Origin: Halorubrum rutilum
Lineage (GTDB): Archaea > Halobacteriota > Halobacteria > Halobacteriales > Haloferacaceae
Assembly: GCF_024494565.1 (NCBI RefSeq)
Contig: NZ_JANHDN010000001.1
Coordinates: 558,001-622,000 of the forward strand
Length of the DNA: 64,000 bases
Direction of reading: 5' to 3'
A program made the position numbers and the translations under genes. A model generated the notes under the pieces. It was given only the letters and a program-made list of their open reading frames with translations. It searched no databases and had not been told where the DNA came from. Shown here in pieces: positions 1-9,154 of the stretch (position 1 is the stretch's first letter; every line of letters begins with the position of its first letter).

Positions 1-652
1 AGCCGATCTCGTCGCGCACCGCCGCGACGATCTCCCGCTTCTCCCGGATCGCCGCGTTCGTCAGGCGCCCGTTGTACGGGTCGTTCTCGTTGTCGGCGGG
101 GAGGTCGAGGTCGAACTTCAGCGCGTCGAATCCCATGTCGGTGACGCGGGCGGCCTCGGCGGCGTACGCCTCCGGGGAGTACGCCTCGGCGTCGGCGTAG
201 GCGGTCGCCCCGTCCTCGACCGCGTACGCCTCGCCGGCGTGGCAGTCGCAGTAGAGCCGGACCTCGTCGCGGTACTTCGACCCGAGCAGCTGGTAGACGG
301 GGAGCCCGAGGATCTTCCCGGCCGCGTCCAGCAGCGCGATCTCGATGCCGGAGGCCGCGGTGACGACCTTCCCGGTCGTGCCGCCGTGGCCCGACATCTC
401 CTGGAAGATGTACCGCACCAGCCGCTCGACGTCGAGCGGGTTCTCGCCGACGAGGAACCGGTTCGTGTACTCGACGAGCTCCGGGACGCCGCCGCCGCGG
501 TACGCCTCGCCGATCCCGGTGACGCCGGCGTCGGTCTCCACTCTGATCAGGTTCCACTCGAAGTTCCCCTCGACGACGCAGGCGTCGAGGCCGGTGATCT
601 GTACGTCTCGGTCCGGGTCGCGGGTGTCGATCTGGTCTGAGTAGTCTCGCAT
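1..652 (-). CDS. Enolase-superfamily (mandelate racemase/muconate lactonizing type) dehydratase, 3' end cut by window edge
   Basis: The first 217 residues are visible and read toward the window edge. The N-terminal capping domain has the expected GIGEAYRGGG stretch, followed by the start of the barrel with a KFDLDLP segment that should carry the first catalytic lysine (KxD type). Members of this superfamily abstract a proton alpha to a carboxylate, most often dehydrating sugar acids (known for the family). It lies 28 bp after another enolase-superfamily gene on the same strand, so the two are probably co-transcribed. Substrate cannot be read from the fragment; the neighbouring SDR and FAH genes suggest an aldonic acid. 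The start MRDYSDQID is the only in-frame ATG upstream of the domain. Confidence 0.85.
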   Translation of the reverse strand, partial: MRDYSDQIDTRDPDRDVQITGLDACVVEGNFEWNLIRVETDAGVTGIGEAYRGGGVPELVEYTNRFLVGENPLDVERLVRYIFQEMSGHGGTTGKVVTAASGIEIALLDAAGKILGLPVYQLLGSKYRDEVRLYCDCHAGEAYAVEDGATAYADAEAYSPEAYAAEAARVTDMGFDALKFDLDLPADNENDPYNGRLTNAAIREKREIVAAVRDEIG

Positions 653-680
653 GTGTGTCGTTGAATGGTATTCGTCGTGG

Positions 681-1790
681 TCAGTCGTCTCTGAACCGCT
701 CCAGCGCGTCTTTGTCGAGCGGGACGCCGTGGCCGGGGCGGTCGGGGAGTTCGATGGTGCCGTCGTCGCCGGGTTTCACGGGGTCCGCGACGACGTCGTC
801 GAACGCCTTCACGTCCATGTCCCGGTAGAAGTACTCCACCCAGAGGCCGTTCTCGATGGCGCCGAGCAGGGAGGCGTGGATGTTCCAGTTGTAGTGGGGC
901 GCGATCGGGACGTCGTACGCCGAGGCGTGGTTCGCGATCTTCAGCCACTCCGTGACCCCGCCGCAGACGGTGACGTCGGGCTGGAGGATCGTCGCCGCGC
1001 CGGTGTCCGCGAGTCGGGCGAAGCTGTGCCGCGTCCCCTCCAGCTCGCCGGTGGCGACGGGGTAGTCGATCCCGTCGTTCACCTCGGCCATCGTGTCGAC
1101 GCGGTCGATCATCACGGGTTCTTCGATGAAGTACGGGTCGTACGGCGCGAACTCGCGGCAGTTGCGGAGCGCCTCCGTGGTCGACTCCCAGACGCCGTTG
1201 GCGTCGAGCAGGAGGGTCCGGTCGTCGCCGATCTCGTCGCGCACGGCCGCGACGCGCTCGGCCTCCTCCGCGGCCGAGAGGCGTCCGACCTTCATCTTCA
1301 CGACGTCGTGGCCCTCGTCGAGGTAGCGCCGCATCTCGCCGCGGAGCGCCTCGTGGCCCTTGTCGTCGCGGTAGTAGCCGCCGCTGGCGTACGACGGGAC
1401 CGACTCGGAGTGCCCGCCGAGCAGCTTGTGGAGCGGCATCCCCGCGGCCTTCGCCTTCACGTCCCAGAGCGCGATGTCGACGGTGGAGATGGCGCGCAAG
1501 AAGAGCCCGGTCCGGCCGATCTGGACGTTCCCCTCGTACATCTCGTGCCACAGGCGCTCGGTGTCGCGGGGGTCCTCGCCGACCAGGATCGGTTCGAGCA
1601 GCGACTCGACCGCGTCGGCGATGAGACCGGCCCCCTCGTACCCCAGCGAGTAGCCGACCCCCTCGTGGCCGGTGTCCGTCCGCACGTACGTGATCGCGTG
1701 GTCCCGATAGGTGAGCGTCCGGTTGGAGAAGGAGACGGGCGACTCCAGCGGCAGCTTGATCGGGAACGACTCGACCTCGGTGATCTCCAT
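681..1790 (-). CDS. Mandelate racemase/muconate lactonizing enzyme family protein (enolase superfamily)
   Basis: A complete 369-residue enolase-superfamily protein. The N-terminal cap (about residues 1-125) is followed by the barrel with VVKMKVG (KxK acid/base motif, about residue 165), DANGVW (first metal ligand), IEEP (second), TGELEG (third) and IAPHYNW, the likely catalytic histidine. That His/KxK layout places it in the mandelate racemase subgroup, whose members racemise or dehydrate hydroxy acids (known for the family). It is divergent from the LarA-like gene at 1917 and upstream of a second enolase-superfamily gene. Inference: a sugar-acid dehydratase or racemase in the same catabolic set; the exact substrate is not readable. 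Confidence 0.88.
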   Translation of the reverse strand: MEITEVESFPIKLPLESPVSFSNRTLTYRDHAITYVRTDTGHEGVGYSLGYEGAGLIADAVESLLEPILVGEDPRDTERLWHEMYEGNVQIGRTGLFLRAISTVDIALWDVKAKAAGMPLHKLLGGHSESVPSYASGGYYRDDKGHEALRGEMRRYLDEGHDVVKMKVGRLSAAEEAERVAAVRDEIGDDRTLLLDANGVWESTTEALRNCREFAPYDPYFIEEPVMIDRVDTMAEVNDGIDYPVATGELEGTRHSFARLADTGAATILQPDVTVCGGVTEWLKIANHASAYDVPIAPHYNWNIHASLLGAIENGLWVEYFYRDMDVKAFDDVVADPVKPGDDGTIELPDRPGHGVPLDKDALERFRDD

Positions 1791-1916
1791 GGGTGGTGCG
1801 GCGTGATACGGCTACAAGTAGGCCGCTGTATCGGCAATGCTCTCGACCGCGGCGACACCGGTCCCGACGCGCCCGGCCACCGGCAGCTTTTGTGTCGGCG
1901 GCGCGAGGGCCCCCAC

Positions 1917-3251
1917 ATGGAGTTCCCCGACCGATCCGACGTCGACGGGCTCATCGACTCGCAGCCGCTCCCGGGGTTCGCGCGAGTGCGGTACGAGCCG
2001 GCGACCGAGCGCCTCGACGACCCCGTCGGGGCGGCGCGCGAGGCGCTCGACGGCCTCGACCTCGGCGGCCTCCCCGCGGGCGCGACCGTGGCCGTCGGGG
2101 TCGGTAGCCGCGGGATCGACCGGATCGACGAGGTCGCGGCGGCGGTCGTCGACCGGGTCGCCGAGCGCGGCCTCGACCCCGTGGTGGTGCCGGCGATGGG
2201 CAGCCACGGCGGCGCGACCCCCGAGGGGCAGCGCGAGGTGTTGGAGGCGCTCGGGATCACGGAGGCGACGGTCGGCGCGCCGATCGACGCCCGAATGGCG
2301 GCCGCGGAGCTGGCGACGGTCCCGGTGGGCGACGCCGACCTCCCGGTGTACTTCTCGGAGGCGGCGCTCGCGGCCGACGCCGTCCTCGTGATCAACCGCG
2401 TGAAGGCCCACACCAACTTCACCGGGCCGGTCGAGAGCGGGCTCGCGAAGATGACCGTCGTCGGGCTCGGCAAGCAGCGCGGCGCGAAGTCGTTCCACTC
2501 GACGGCGATCGCCGAGGGGTACGTCGAGGCGCTGACGGCCGCGCTCGACGTGATCGAGCGCGAGACCGCGCTGGTCGGCGGGATCGCCTTGGTCGAGAAC
2601 TTCGAGGAGGAGATCGGCCACCTGGAGTCCGTCCCCGCGGGGTCGTTCCTCGACCGCGAGCCGGAGCTGTTGGAGCGCGCCTACGACGAGATGCCGACGC
2701 TCCCGGTCGACGACGTCGACCTCCTCGTCGTCGACGAGATCGGCAAGGAGGTCTCGGGCGCCGGGATGGACACGAACGTCATCGGTCGCTACCGCGTCCT
2801 CAACGCGCCCGACCCCGAGACCCCCGATATCGACCTCATCTACGTCCGAGGGCTGACCGAGGCGACGAAGGGGAACGGCAACGGGATCGGGCTCGCCGAC
2901 CTCACCCGGAAGAGCGCGGTCGACCAGCTGGACCTGAAGAAGACGTACGCGAACGCGCTCACGAGCGGGTCGCTCGCGAAGTCGAAGCTCCCGGTGGTGG
3001 CGCCCGACGACGAGTTCGCGCTCCGGACCGCGCTGGCGGCGCTCGGCGGCTACGACCCCGAGACCGTCCGGATCGTCTGGATCCGGAACACGCAGGACCT
3101 CGGGGAGCTCCGCGTCTCCGACGCCGTCGTCGACGACCTCCCCGAGGCGGCGACGGTCGTCGGCCGCGAGGCGGTCGGGTTCGAGGACGGGACGGCCGGG
3201 TTCGAGACGGAATCGGCGGACGGTCCGGACGCGAGCGATCCGGACGCCTGA
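1917..3251 (+). CDS. Lactate racemase N-domain (LarA-like, DUF2088) protein
   Basis: 444 residues from ATG at 1917; the open frame extends further upstream but only overlaps the opposite-strand enolase gene, so this start is preferred. Family features are GSHGGATPEG, INRVKAHTNFTG and SGLAKMTVVGLGKQRGA in the first half, then a KGNGNGIGLADL stretch. In LarA proper the lysine and histidines of this half hold the nickel-pincer cofactor (known). This protein has the KAH and SHGG versions seen in the wider DUF2088 family rather than in classical LarA, so the reaction may be another racemisation or epimerisation. A larB gene lies far downstream at 62785. It faces an enolase pair and leads an SDR, cupin and FAH-hydrolase run. 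Confidence 0.82.
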   Translation: MEFPDRSDVDGLIDSQPLPGFARVRYEPATERLDDPVGAAREALDGLDLGGLPAGATVAVGVGSRGIDRIDEVAAAVVDRVAERGLDPVVVPAMGSHGGATPEGQREVLEALGITEATVGAPIDARMAAAELATVPVGDADLPVYFSEAALAADAVLVINRVKAHTNFTGPVESGLAKMTVVGLGKQRGAKSFHSTAIAEGYVEALTAALDVIERETALVGGIALVENFEEEIGHLESVPAGSFLDREPELLERAYDEMPTLPVDDVDLLVVDEIGKEVSGAGMDTNVIGRYRVLNAPDPETPDIDLIYVRGLTEATKGNGNGIGLADLTRKSAVDQLDLKKTYANALTSGSLAKSKLPVVAPDDEFALRTALAALGGYDPETVRIVWIRNTQDLGELRVSDAVVDDLPEAATVVGREAVGFEDGTAGFETESADGPDASDPDA

Positions 3252-3314
3252 GGACGGGGCCGTCCCCTTGCCTGTAGGGAAACGTTTTCACGCCGCACTG
3301 GGGATGGGTGAGAC

Positions 3315-4103
3315 ATGGACCTACAGATCGACGGGAACGCGGCCCTCGTCACGGCGTCGTCCAGCGGACTCGGCAAGGCATCGGCGAAGGCGCTGGCCCG
3401 AGAGGGCGCGGACGTCGTCATCAACGGCCGCGACGAGGAGCGACTCGCGGCCGCGAAAGAGGAGGTCGAGGCGGTCGCGACGGGCGAGGTCGTCGCGCAG
3501 CCCGCCGACCTGACCGACGCCGACGAGGTCGCGGCCCTAGTCGAGGCGACGGTCGACGAGTTCGGGACGATCGACCACCTCGTGACGAGCGCGGGCGGCC
3601 CGCCCTCGGGCGCCTTCCTCGACACCGACGACGAGGACTGGCAGCACGCCTACGACCTGCTCGTGATGAGCGTCGTCCGGCTGGCGCGGGAGTCGTACCC
3701 CCACCTCAAGGAGGGCGACGGCGGCACGATCGTCAACATCACCTCGCGGAGCGTGAAGGAGGCCATCGACAGCCTCGTGCTGTCGAACGCCGTCCGGATG
3801 GGCGTCATCGGGCTGGAGAAGACGCTCTCGAAGGAGTTCGCGCCGGAGGTACGCGCGAACGCCGTCCTGCCCGGCCCCCACGAGACGAGCCGGATCCGCG
3901 ACCTCGTCGAGGCCGCCGTCGAGCGCGGCGACTACGACTCCTACGACGAGGGGCTCGACGACTGGGCGCAGAATCCGCTGGAGCGCATCGGCGACCCGAT
4001 GGAGCTCGGCGACACCGTCGCGTACCTCTCGTCGCCGAAGTCGGGGTACATCAACGGGACGGCCCTCCCGATCGACGGGGGCTCGACCGGAGCGAACCTA
4101 TGA
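3315..4103 (+). CDS. SDR-family oxidoreductase with an atypical active site
   Basis: 262 residues with a Rossmann fold. The nucleotide-binding motif is TASSSGLGKA in place of the usual TGxxxGIG, followed by INGRDEER, the central TSAGG (NAG-like) and VNITSRS. The usual YxxxK catalytic pair is replaced by SNAVR just before MGVIGLEKTL, and the tail INGTALPIDGG is classical. This matches the described BKR-like SDR subgroup that lacks the perfect tetrad (known). The stop overlaps the start of the cupin gene (ATGA). In a sugar-acid pathway it would oxidise a 2-keto-3-deoxy acid before FAH-family cleavage (inference). Confidence 0.85.
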   Translation: MDLQIDGNAALVTASSSGLGKASAKALAREGADVVINGRDEERLAAAKEEVEAVATGEVVAQPADLTDADEVAALVEATVDEFGTIDHLVTSAGGPPSGAFLDTDDEDWQHAYDLLVMSVVRLARESYPHLKEGDGGTIVNITSRSVKEAIDSLVLSNAVRMGVIGLEKTLSKEFAPEVRANAVLPGPHETSRIRDLVEAAVERGDYDSYDEGLDDWAQNPLERIGDPMELGDTVAYLSSPKSGYINGTALPIDGGSTGANL

Positions 4104-4447
4104 GGCCGGTCGCGTTCGACGAGGCGGAGACGTACGAGCCCGAGGAGGGGTGGCGGCGCGTGTCGATGGCGGGCAGCGATCGGTTCTCCTTCGAGTGGTT
4201 CGAGAAGCCGCCGGGCCACAGCTCGCCGATGCACGACCACGAGAACGAGCAGGTGTGCCTCTGCCTGCAGGGCGAGCTCACGGTCGCGACCGAGGACGGC
4301 GAGGTCACGCTGGAGAAGAACGACTCCGTGCTCCTGGAGTCCGACGAGACCCACCGGGTGGAGAACACCGGCGACGAGCGCGCGGTCGGGCTCGACGTGT
4401 TCGCGCCCGGGCGCTCGTTCGACTTCTGGACGGACCGCGAGGAGTGA
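4100..4447 (+). CDS. Cupin-domain protein
   Basis: 115 residues forming one cupin barrel. HSSPMHDHENEQ supplies the first metal-binding motif (two His and a Glu) and LLESDETHRVEN supplies the second-motif His. Its ATG overlaps the TGA of the SDR gene, so translation is probably coupled. A 57-bp GC-rich spacer with repeated GCGAGCG-like units separates it from the FAH-family gene. Small cupins in catabolic clusters act as isomerases, epimerases or sensors; nothing here fixes which. Confidence 0.82.
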   Translation: MRPVAFDEAETYEPEEGWRRVSMAGSDRFSFEWFEKPPGHSSPMHDHENEQVCLCLQGELTVATEDGEVTLEKNDSVLLESDETHRVENTGDERAVGLDVFAPGRSFDFWTDREE

Positions 4448-4504
4448 GATGACCGGAGCGAACGCGGGACGCGGAGCGAGCGCGGAACGCGGGGCGAGCG
4501 AGCG

Positions 4505-5326
4505 ATGAAGTACCTCGCGCGCACGGCGACCGGCGACCCACTGCTCGGCGGCGACGAGGGGTACGTCCCCCTCGGCGCGGTCGAACCCGACCTGGACGCC
4601 GTCCGCGACGCGCTGCCCCGGGCGGCCGCGGGCGACCTGGGCGACGTCGCCGACGCGACCGCCGACCCCGTGCCGGCCGCGGACCTGTCGTTCGGCGCGC
4701 CCCTCGAATCGTTCGGGAAGCTGTGGGGGATCGGGCTGAACTACGAGGCGCACGCGGGCGACCTCGACGAGCGGCGTCCGGAGGAGCCGGCGAGCTTCAT
4801 GAAGCCGTCGTCGGTCCTGACGGGGCCGGGCGGGCCGATCCGCCTGCCGCCGGTCTCGCAGAGCGAGCGGGTGACCGCCGAGGCGGAGCTGGCCGTCGTG
4901 ATGGGGCGGACGTGCCGCGGCGTCGACGAGGCCGACGTGGATAGCGTGGTCGCGGGGTTCCTCCCCGTGATCGACATGACGGCCGAGGACGTGCTCCAGC
5001 GGAACCCGCGCTTCCTCACGCGGGCGAAGAGCTACGACACGTTCCTCGTGCCGGGCGCCGCGCTCGCGGTGCCCGAGGGGCCGCTCGACCTCGAACCGCT
5101 CTCGGTGCGGACCGAGGTCAACGGCGAGGTGCGGGCCGAGAACGAGGTCCGGAACATGCTGTTCCCGCCGGCGGAGATCGTCTCGTTCCACGCCGACGTG
5201 ATGACCTTGGAACCCGGCGACCTGTTCAGCACGGGGACGCCCGGCGCAGCGCCCATCGACCCCGGCGACGAGGTGCGAGCGGTCGTCGAGTCGATCGGGA
5301 CCGCCGAGGCGCCCGTGACCCGGTAG
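4505..5326 (+). CDS. Fumarylacetoacetate hydrolase (FAH) family protein
   Basis: 273 residues. The C-terminal FAH domain begins near residue 72 with GIGLNYEAHA and continues with FMKPSSVLTG, the metal-binding EAELAVVMG, the IDMTAEDV segment and FSTGTPGA near the end. FAH-family enzymes cleave or hydrate 2,4-diketo acids using a divalent metal (known). With an enolase-type dehydratase and an SDR next door, a 2,4-diketo-3-deoxy-sugar-acid hydrolase releasing pyruvate and a hydroxy acid is the most economical role (inference). That would also explain a nearby lactate-racemase-like protein. Confidence 0.85.
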   Translation: MKYLARTATGDPLLGGDEGYVPLGAVEPDLDAVRDALPRAAAGDLGDVADATADPVPAADLSFGAPLESFGKLWGIGLNYEAHAGDLDERRPEEPASFMKPSSVLTGPGGPIRLPPVSQSERVTAEAELAVVMGRTCRGVDEADVDSVVAGFLPVIDMTAEDVLQRNPRFLTRAKSYDTFLVPGAALAVPEGPLDLEPLSVRTEVNGEVRAENEVRNMLFPPAEIVSFHADVMTLEPGDLFSTGTPGAAPIDPGDEVRAVVESIGTAEAPVTR

Positions 5327-5355
5327 GGGGCTCGGCTCCCGGCGCCGGCAGGCAT

Positions 5356-5363
5356 CTTTATTA
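5356..5363 (+). promoter_or_regulatory. TATA box of the universal stress gene
   Basis: CTTTATTA centred about 28 nt before the ATG at 5388, the spacing expected for a haloarchaeal leaderless transcript. No Shine-Dalgarno sequence lies between. Confidence 0.5.
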
Positions 5364-5387
5364 CCCGTTGTTCGGTTAGGTGCCGGT

Positions 5388-5819
5388 ATGTACCGCGTAC
5401 TGCTCCCCGTCGGCGGAGACGTCGACCACGTGCTGGCCGCGGCGGACGCCGTCGCCTCGCTGCCGAACGCCGCCGACGAGGTCGAGGCGGTGATCCTCAA
5501 CGTCTACGAGGGGTTCGAGGTCAGCGGCGAGGGCGGGCGCGTCGACTCCGAGGACGTGTGGAACGAGGAGAACTACCCCGAGAGCGTCGACGCGGTCGAA
5601 GACCGACTGACCGAGGCCGGCGTGGAGACGACCAGGCGGCGCGAGCACGGCGACGACCCCGCGGAGACGATCATCGAGGTCGCGGCCGAGCTCGACGTCG
5701 ACAATATCACGATGAGCGGTCGCCGTCGGAGCCCGACCGGGAAGATGCTGTTCGGGAGCACGACCCAGTCGGTGCTGCTCGCGGCCGACCGACCCGTGAC
5801 GGTGATCCTCGAAGAGTAG
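5388..5819 (+). CDS. Universal stress protein (UspA family)
   Basis: 143 residues with one Usp fold. It begins MYRVLLPVGG and ends with SGRRRSPTGKMLFGST followed by QSVLLAADRPVTVI, which is the ATP-binding GxxG-x9-GST signature of nucleotide-binding Usp proteins. Haloarchaea carry dozens of these as single genes. It has its own TATA box and sits between the catabolic run and the TRAP transporter, so it is probably separately transcribed. Confidence 0.9.
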   Translation: MYRVLLPVGGDVDHVLAAADAVASLPNAADEVEAVILNVYEGFEVSGEGGRVDSEDVWNEENYPESVDAVEDRLTEAGVETTRRREHGDDPAETIIEVAAELDVDNITMSGRRRSPTGKMLFGSTTQSVLLAADRPVTVILEE

Positions 5820-5872
5820 ACCGACGCACGCAACGTGTTCGACGGTTTTCACGAGGTGGAGTATTCCTTCGG

Positions 5873-5879
5873 TTTAAAC
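5873..5879 (+). promoter_or_regulatory. TATA-like box upstream of the TAXI-TRAP operon
   Basis: TTTAAAC in an AT-rich stretch between the Usp gene and the solute-binding protein. It predicts transcription starting near 5900, giving a short leader. Confidence 0.35.
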
Positions 5880-5930
5880 TGAAACAAACAGATACCTTGT
5901 TAATCATCGACCGCAATGTCAGGATTGAGC

Positions 5931-7079
5931 ATGGCAGATAACTCAGTTAATCGACGCAGGTTCCTGTACGGTACGGGCGCGGTAGGTATCGCCGGACTCG
6001 CCGGCTGTAGCGGCGGCGACGGCGGCGACGGATCCGACGGCTCCGACGGATCGGACGGCTCCGACGGCGGCGACGGCGGCGACGGAATGGACGGCGACGA
6101 CGGCTCCGACGGCGAGGACGGCGACGACGGAAGCCAGAACCTCTCGCTGCGCGTGGGGACATCGGCCGGGGGGACACAGGACGTCGGCCTCGCGGTCGAG
6201 CGCGCGGTGAGCCAGGAGAGCGACATTCTCGACTACTCGACCATCGAGAGTCCGGGCTACATCGGGACCATCTATCGGATGGCGCAGAACCAGTTCAACG
6301 CCGGCATCACCGACAACAACTCCCTCAACAAGGCGCTCGACGACCGCGGCCGGTTCTCCGAGCAGTCGGTGTCCCGAATTCCACAGTACGGGTTCGGCGC
6401 GTTCCCGTACAGCATCTACGTCGTCGCCCGCGCCGACACGGACATCGAGACGTTCGACGACCTCGCCGGCGCGAACGTCTACCCCGCCGAGCCGGGGTAC
6501 TCGACGCGCGCGACGACCCTCGACGTCTGGTCGCAAGACCCGACCGCGGACGTGTACGACCAGATGAACATCCAGAACATGGGCGTCGGCGACGCGCCCG
6601 GCGCGATGGAGGAGGGCACCATCGACGCGTCCATCGCGTACGGCGCACCCGGTGTTCGGTACACCGGCTTCGTTCAGGAGATGGCCTCCCGCGTCGATCT
6701 CACCTACGTCGAGCCGACGGACGCGCTCATCGAGTCCGCGGAGTCGTACGCCGGCGCCGGCACGACCCGGACGTCCTACAGCGACTGGCAGATCGCGGGC
6801 ACGGACATCGGCACCGACGAGGTGTTCACCTGGGACCTCGAGGTCAACTACACGTTCAACCCCGAGGCCAACCCGGACGCCGTCTACGAGCTCTGCCGCG
6901 TCGTTCACGAGCACAACGACGTCGTCAACAACGGTGAAGAGCAGTTCAACAACTACGACTCCGCCGAGGAGATGCTCGGCTACGCGCAGGAGCGCATCCC
7001 GGTCCACCCCGGTGCCGTCCAGTACTACAGGGACAACGACGCCTGGGACGACAGCCTCCAAGAGGGCGACACGGCGTAA
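5931..7079 (+). CDS. TAXI-family TRAP transporter solute-binding lipoprotein
   Basis: 382 residues from ATG 5931; an alternative ATG at 5916 adds five residues. The N-terminus has a Tat motif NRRRFLYG, a hydrophobic stretch and a lipobox LAGCSG, so the protein is probably exported folded and lipid-anchored. After the lipobox comes a Gly-Asp-Ser linker of about 40 residues, built from a GSD/GGD tandem repeat in the DNA (about 6010-6130). The body is the TAXI domain (LRVGTSAGGTQDVG, FDDLAGANVYP). It binds substrate outside the cell and hands it to the fused permease encoded 83 bp downstream. Its place beside catabolic genes suggests a carboxylate substrate (inference). Confidence 0.92.
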   Translation: MADNSVNRRRFLYGTGAVGIAGLAGCSGGDGGDGSDGSDGSDGSDGGDGGDGMDGDDGSDGEDGDDGSQNLSLRVGTSAGGTQDVGLAVERAVSQESDILDYSTIESPGYIGTIYRMAQNQFNAGITDNNSLNKALDDRGRFSEQSVSRIPQYGFGAFPYSIYVVARADTDIETFDDLAGANVYPAEPGYSTRATTLDVWSQDPTADVYDQMNIQNMGVGDAPGAMEEGTIDASIAYGAPGVRYTGFVQEMASRVDLTYVEPTDALIESAESYAGAGTTRTSYSDWQIAGTDIGTDEVFTWDLEVNYTFNPEANPDAVYELCRVVHEHNDVVNNGEEQFNNYDSAEEMLGYAQERIPVHPGAVQYYRDNDAWDDSLQEGDTA

Positions 7080-7162
7080 CCCCTCCCGAGGCGTCGTTCT
7101 GACCGGCGAACCGGGATCCAACTAATATTAATATTTTACGACAAACAAACCGATACCCAAAC

Positions 7163-9154
7163 ATGGCTACACAATCCGAACGGCAGACCGGTCCCGCGGG
7201 ATGGATACGAGGTCTCGACGTCAGCGTCACGCTCACGGCCGTCCTGTTCTGGACGGTCGTCCTCTGGTGGGCGTCAACCCAGCAGTGGTCGACGGTCAGG
7301 TACGGCGTGCTGTTCGTCGGCGGCATCATGACGGTGTACGCCCTCAACGAGACCCGCGAATCGCTTGAAGAAGGCAGCCGGATAGACGCATTAGTGTTGC
7401 TGCCGTCGGCCGGCGTGCTCATCACGGCGTCGTTCTACTTCTTCTTGAACTTCGAGATGGTGTATCTCCTCCGTCAGGGGTTCGCCAGCGAGCACGAGTA
7501 CATGCTCGCGCGGCTCATCATCATCTCGCTGCTGTATCTCACCTGGCGCGAGTTCGGGAACCTGTTCCTCGGGCTCGTCATCGGCGTGATGCTGTACGCG
7601 ATGTTCGGCGACACCGTTCCGGGCGTCCTCGGGCACGCCGGAATGAACCAGCTGACCCTCCTCCAGGCGACGGTCACGGACCTGTACGGGTTCTACGGCT
7701 CGCTCACGCAGCTGACCGCGTCCTGGATCGCGCCGTTCCTCCTGTACGCCGGGCTGCTGTTCGCGTACGGCGCGTTCGACCTGATCCTCCGGCTCGCCAT
7801 CGTCGCGGCCGGCCGCATCCGCTCGGGCGTGGCACAGACGGCCGTGCTCTCCTCGGCGGTCATCGGCTCTATCAACGGCTCGTACACGGCTAACGCCGCC
7901 ATGACGGGGTCGTTCACGATTCCGACGATGCAAGAGAGCGGGATGTCCGGCCACCGCGCGGCCGGCATCGAGGCCGTCGCCTCGACCGCGGGACAGGTGC
8001 TCCCGCCGGTCATGGGCGCCTCCGCGTTCGTGATGGCGTCGTACCTCGGCGTGGCGTACCTCAACATCGTCGTCGCGGGGCTGGTTCCCGCGGCGATCCT
8101 GGTCGCGTCGATCGCCATCGCGGTCCACTACACCGCGATCAGCGACTCCAGCGACCAGGACATGGAGTTCTCGGAGTTCTTCGACGAGACGCTCTCGCGC
8201 AACGAGAAGGTCGCCGAGGCGCTCCGATTCGGCATCCCGTTCGGCGTCCTGATCTACTACCTCGGCTTCGCCCAGTACACGGTGATGACGTCGGCGATGT
8301 ACACCGTGTTCGCGATGATGCTCACGGGCGTTCTGATGCCGCCGCTCCAGCGGCTCGTCGACGGGTCGGACGTCTCGCCGGTCTCGGAGTTCGTCACGCA
8401 GATCAAGAACACGATTCACGGCTTCCGGCGAGGCGCCATCATCCTCGCGCCCATCGCCATCATCCTCGTGGTCATCAGCGGCGTCGTGAACCTGTTCTCG
8501 ACGACCGGCGTGCCCGCGAAGATCGCGCTGTTGATGATCAACCTCTCCGGCGGCGTCCTGCTGTTCGCGGTGTTGCTCGGGATGGCCGTCGCCATCGTGA
8601 TGGGCGTCGGGATGCCGACGGTGGCCGCCTACGTCATCGTGGCTATCCTCATCGTCCCCACGTTCGTCTCCGAGTTCGGCGTCGCGGAGATCACCGCTCA
8701 TTACACGATGTTCTACGCGGCCATCTTGGCGGGCATCACGCCGCCGGTGGCGACGGCGGCCGTCGTCGCGGCGGGCATCGCGGAGGCGAACTTCTGGCGG
8801 ACCTGCGGAGCGGCGCTGAAAATCGCCGCGCCGCTGTTCGTCCTCCCCGTCGCGTTCGTCTACAACCCCGCCCTGATCTCGATGTCCCCGGGCCTCAACA
8901 CGCTCTTCACCGGTCTCCTGGTCGTGATGGGCGCCATCTCCATCATCTACGGGCTGAACTACCCGTTCGAGATGTCCGTCGGGCGCGTGATCCTCACCCG
9001 GAGCGCGCTCGCGGTGCTCGGCGTGCTCGTCATGACGTACCCGATGGTGCTCGCGAAGGTCGCGGGCATCGTCGTCTTCACCGCCGTCTTCCTCGCTGAG
9101 AAGGTGATGGTCCGCGGGCTCAAGAACCCGTTCACCAGAGAGGTGAAACAATGA
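7163..9154 (+). CDS. TRAP transporter fused permease (small and large subunits joined)
   Basis: 663 residues with many transmembrane segments. The first third (about 1-150) corresponds to the small membrane subunit, and the rest is the DctM-like large subunit with MGASAFVMASYLG, GMAVAIVMGVGMPTVAAYV and ITPPVATAAVVAAG, typical of fused 4TM/12TM permeases that pair with TAXI binding proteins. It uses the ion gradient to import the ligand (known). AT-rich sequence just upstream (7120-7150) could carry an internal promoter. Its stop overlaps the start of the next small gene (ATGA). Confidence 0.92.
   Translation: MATQSERQTGPAGWIRGLDVSVTLTAVLFWTVVLWWASTQQWSTVRYGVLFVGGIMTVYALNETRESLEEGSRIDALVLLPSAGVLITASFYFFLNFEMVYLLRQGFASEHEYMLARLIIISLLYLTWREFGNLFLGLVIGVMLYAMFGDTVPGVLGHAGMNQLTLLQATVTDLYGFYGSLTQLTASWIAPFLLYAGLLFAYGAFDLILRLAIVAAGRIRSGVAQTAVLSSAVIGSINGSYTANAAMTGSFTIPTMQESGMSGHRAAGIEAVASTAGQVLPPVMGASAFVMASYLGVAYLNIVVAGLVPAAILVASIAIAVHYTAISDSSDQDMEFSEFFDETLSRNEKVAEALRFGIPFGVLIYYLGFAQYTVMTSAMYTVFAMMLTGVLMPPLQRLVDGSDVSPVSEFVTQIKNTIHGFRRGAIILAPIAIILVVISGVVNLFSTTGVPAKIALLMINLSGGVLLFAVLLGMAVAIVMGVGMPTVAAYVIVAILIVPTFVSEFGVAEITAHYTMFYAAILAGITPPVATAAVVAAGIAEANFWRTCGAALKIAAPLFVLPVAFVYNPALISMSPGLNTLFTGLLVVMGAISIIYGLNYPFEMSVGRVILTRSALAVLGVLVMTYPMVLAKVAGIVVFTAVFLAEKVMVRGLKNPFTREVKQ

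Noticed and set aside
651..1916. Plus-strand continuation of the LarA-like frame
   Set aside because: It lies opposite a complete enolase-superfamily gene, and the conserved LarA-like sequence begins only at 1917.
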